Source: Ilumatobacteraceae bacterium
GTDB taxonomy: Bacteria > Actinomycetota > Acidimicrobiia > Acidimicrobiales > Ilumatobacteraceae
NCBI GenBank assembly: GCA_025456105.1
Contig: JALOLG010000080.1
Span: 1 to 6,716, forward strand
Direction of reading: 5' to 3'
Length of the DNA: 6,716 nt
This document shows, one piece after another, positions 5,837-6,716 of this stretch. Made by a program: the position numbers and the translations under genes. The notes beneath the pieces were generated by a model, which was not told where the DNA came from, did no database searches, and saw nothing but the letters and a program-made list of their open reading frames with translations. The first letter of the stretch is position 1, and each line of letters starts with the position of its first letter.

Positions 5837-6716
5837 ATGCGCCTCCTCGCCCGAGCCGTCGCGCTCGTCGCCGTGCTCGTCAGCATCCCGCTCGTGGCCG
5901 TGCCGCCGACACGACCCGCCGCCGCCGCGGCCGAGCTCACCGCGTCGAAGTCGGCGCCGTCGTCCGTCCTGGCCGGCGAGGCGGTGCCCTTCACCCTGAC
6001 GGCCGCCAACCCGGGCGACGCCCCCGAGTTCAACCTGACGTTCCGTGACGTGCTGCCGCTCGGCATCTCCTACGCCGGGCCCACCTCGCCCGCGCTCGCC
6101 GGTGAGCCACGGATCGTCGAGAACGACGTCGAGTTCCCACCCGGGTCTGGCCGCACGGTGCCCCAGCAGACGCTCATCTGGGAGAACGTCGCCGACCTGC
6201 AGTCGGGCGACTCCCTCGCGATCGAGTTCGCGGTGGCGCTCAACGACGGCACCGACCCCCGCTTCCCCGAAGGCCCCGCGTACCCGGTCGGCGCGACGCT
6301 CACGAACACGGGCGAGGTGTACGCCAGCCCGGATGCGCGCGCGGTGCCGCGGTTCGACGCTGCCGGCGTCCCGATCCCGGACGTGCGGATCGATTCGGCG
6401 TCCGCGTCCAGTGGCACCACCCAGGTGTCGGCGATCCGGATCACCAAGGCCGAGCCGAGCCCGGAGGGCGAGCTGCTCCGCGGCGTGCACGACTTCGCCA
6501 CCACGTACACGCTCACCGTCGAGGTCACCGGCGAGGCGGGCGTCGACGGCGTCGCCGTGACCGACCTGCTCCCCGCCGAGCTCGAGCTCCTCGCCTGCGG
6601 CGGCGTCGACAACTCGGCTCCCGGCACCGAGGAGTACACCGGATCGGGGCGCCTCGGCGTCGGCCTGGCCGACCCGGCGTGCCGGCTCCCCGACCTCGTG
6701 GAGACGGTGGTCGACC
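5837..6716 (+). CDS. Secreted DUF11-like repeat protein (3' end beyond the window)
   Basis: The open frame from ATG 5837 has no stop before the right edge, giving 293 residues of a longer protein. Residues 1-32 form a Sec signal peptide: MRLLAR, a hydrophobic core (about 7-22), then an alanine run with likely cleavage near AAAAA-E (31-33). Two beta-sandwich repeats follow. The first (about 34-165) has GEAVPFTLTAANPGD, then FRDVLPLGISY; the second (from about 199) has TTYTLTVEVTGEAG, then VTDLLPAELELL. The strand, then asparagine/glycine turn, then D-x-LP pattern is that of DUF11/TIGR01451 repeats in large surface or secreted structural proteins. Two cysteines (254, 282) in the second unit could pair. 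The function is likely adhesive or structural at the cell surface; no enzyme motif is seen. It is divergent from the anchored protein. A C-terminal sorting signal or membrane anchor, if any, would lie outside the window. Confidence 0.75.
   Translation, partial: MRLLARAVALVAVLVSIPLVAVPPTRPAAAAAELTASKSAPSSVLAGEAVPFTLTAANPGDAPEFNLTFRDVLPLGISYAGPTSPALAGEPRIVENDVEFPPGSGRTVPQQTLIWENVADLQSGDSLAIEFAVALNDGTDPRFPEGPAYPVGATLTNTGEVYASPDARAVPRFDAAGVPIPDVRIDSASASSGTTQVSAIRITKAEPSPEGELLRGVHDFATTYTLTVEVTGEAGVDGVAVTDLLPAELELLACGGVDNSAPGTEEYTGSGRLGVGLADPACRLPDLVETVVD

Noticed and set aside
5813..6490. 225-codon minus-strand open frame opposite the secreted repeat protein.
   Set aside because: The opposite strand has a clean signal peptide and DUF11-like repeats; this frame has no motif.

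Overview
The window looks like chromosomal DNA of a very GC-rich bacterium. Codon third positions are almost all G or C, and the gene set (DisA, a mono-cysteine DsbA-like protein, an LppX/LprG-like anchored protein) fits Actinomycetota. The style resembles Acidimicrobiia, but that finer placement is only an impression. The window is almost fully coding: five complete genes and one gene cut by the right edge. The longest gene-free stretch is about 170 bases. I see no RNA genes, insertion sequences, phage genes or CRISPR arrays.

Region 1 (40-2169, plus strand) holds three closely spaced genes: a DsbA/FrnE-type thioredoxin-fold protein, disA (diadenylate cyclase, which makes the second messenger c-di-AMP), and a small Dabb-family alpha/beta-barrel protein 16 bases after disA with a strong ribosome binding site. 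DisA keeps both catalytic motifs. Its C-terminal helix-hairpin-helix has lost the glycine and the basic residues normally used to hold DNA.

Region 2 (2154-5664, minus strand) holds a single-pass anchored extracytoplasmic protein, followed 31 bases later by an 860-residue molybdenum hydroxylase. The hydroxylase fuses two [2Fe-2S] domains to the molybdopterin domain and has no FAD domain; it most resembles the fused, selenium-dependent-xanthine-dehydrogenase-like group. It runs tail-to-tail into the Dabb gene with a 16-base overlap. A perfect TTGACA-N3-TGTCAA palindrome sits just before its start codon, over a -10-like hexamer, and looks like a repressor operator.

Region 3 (5665-6716) is a short divergent intergenic region with an inverted repeat, then the start of a secreted, DUF11-like repeat protein on the plus strand that runs off the window.

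The genes do not form one obvious pathway. The most interesting signals are the palindromic operator/promoter of the molybdenum hydroxylase, a recurring -10-like hexamer exactly six bases before ATG at three genes (suggesting leaderless transcripts), and the altered DNA-binding hairpin of DisA. I did not find convincing evidence of an entirely new multi-gene system.
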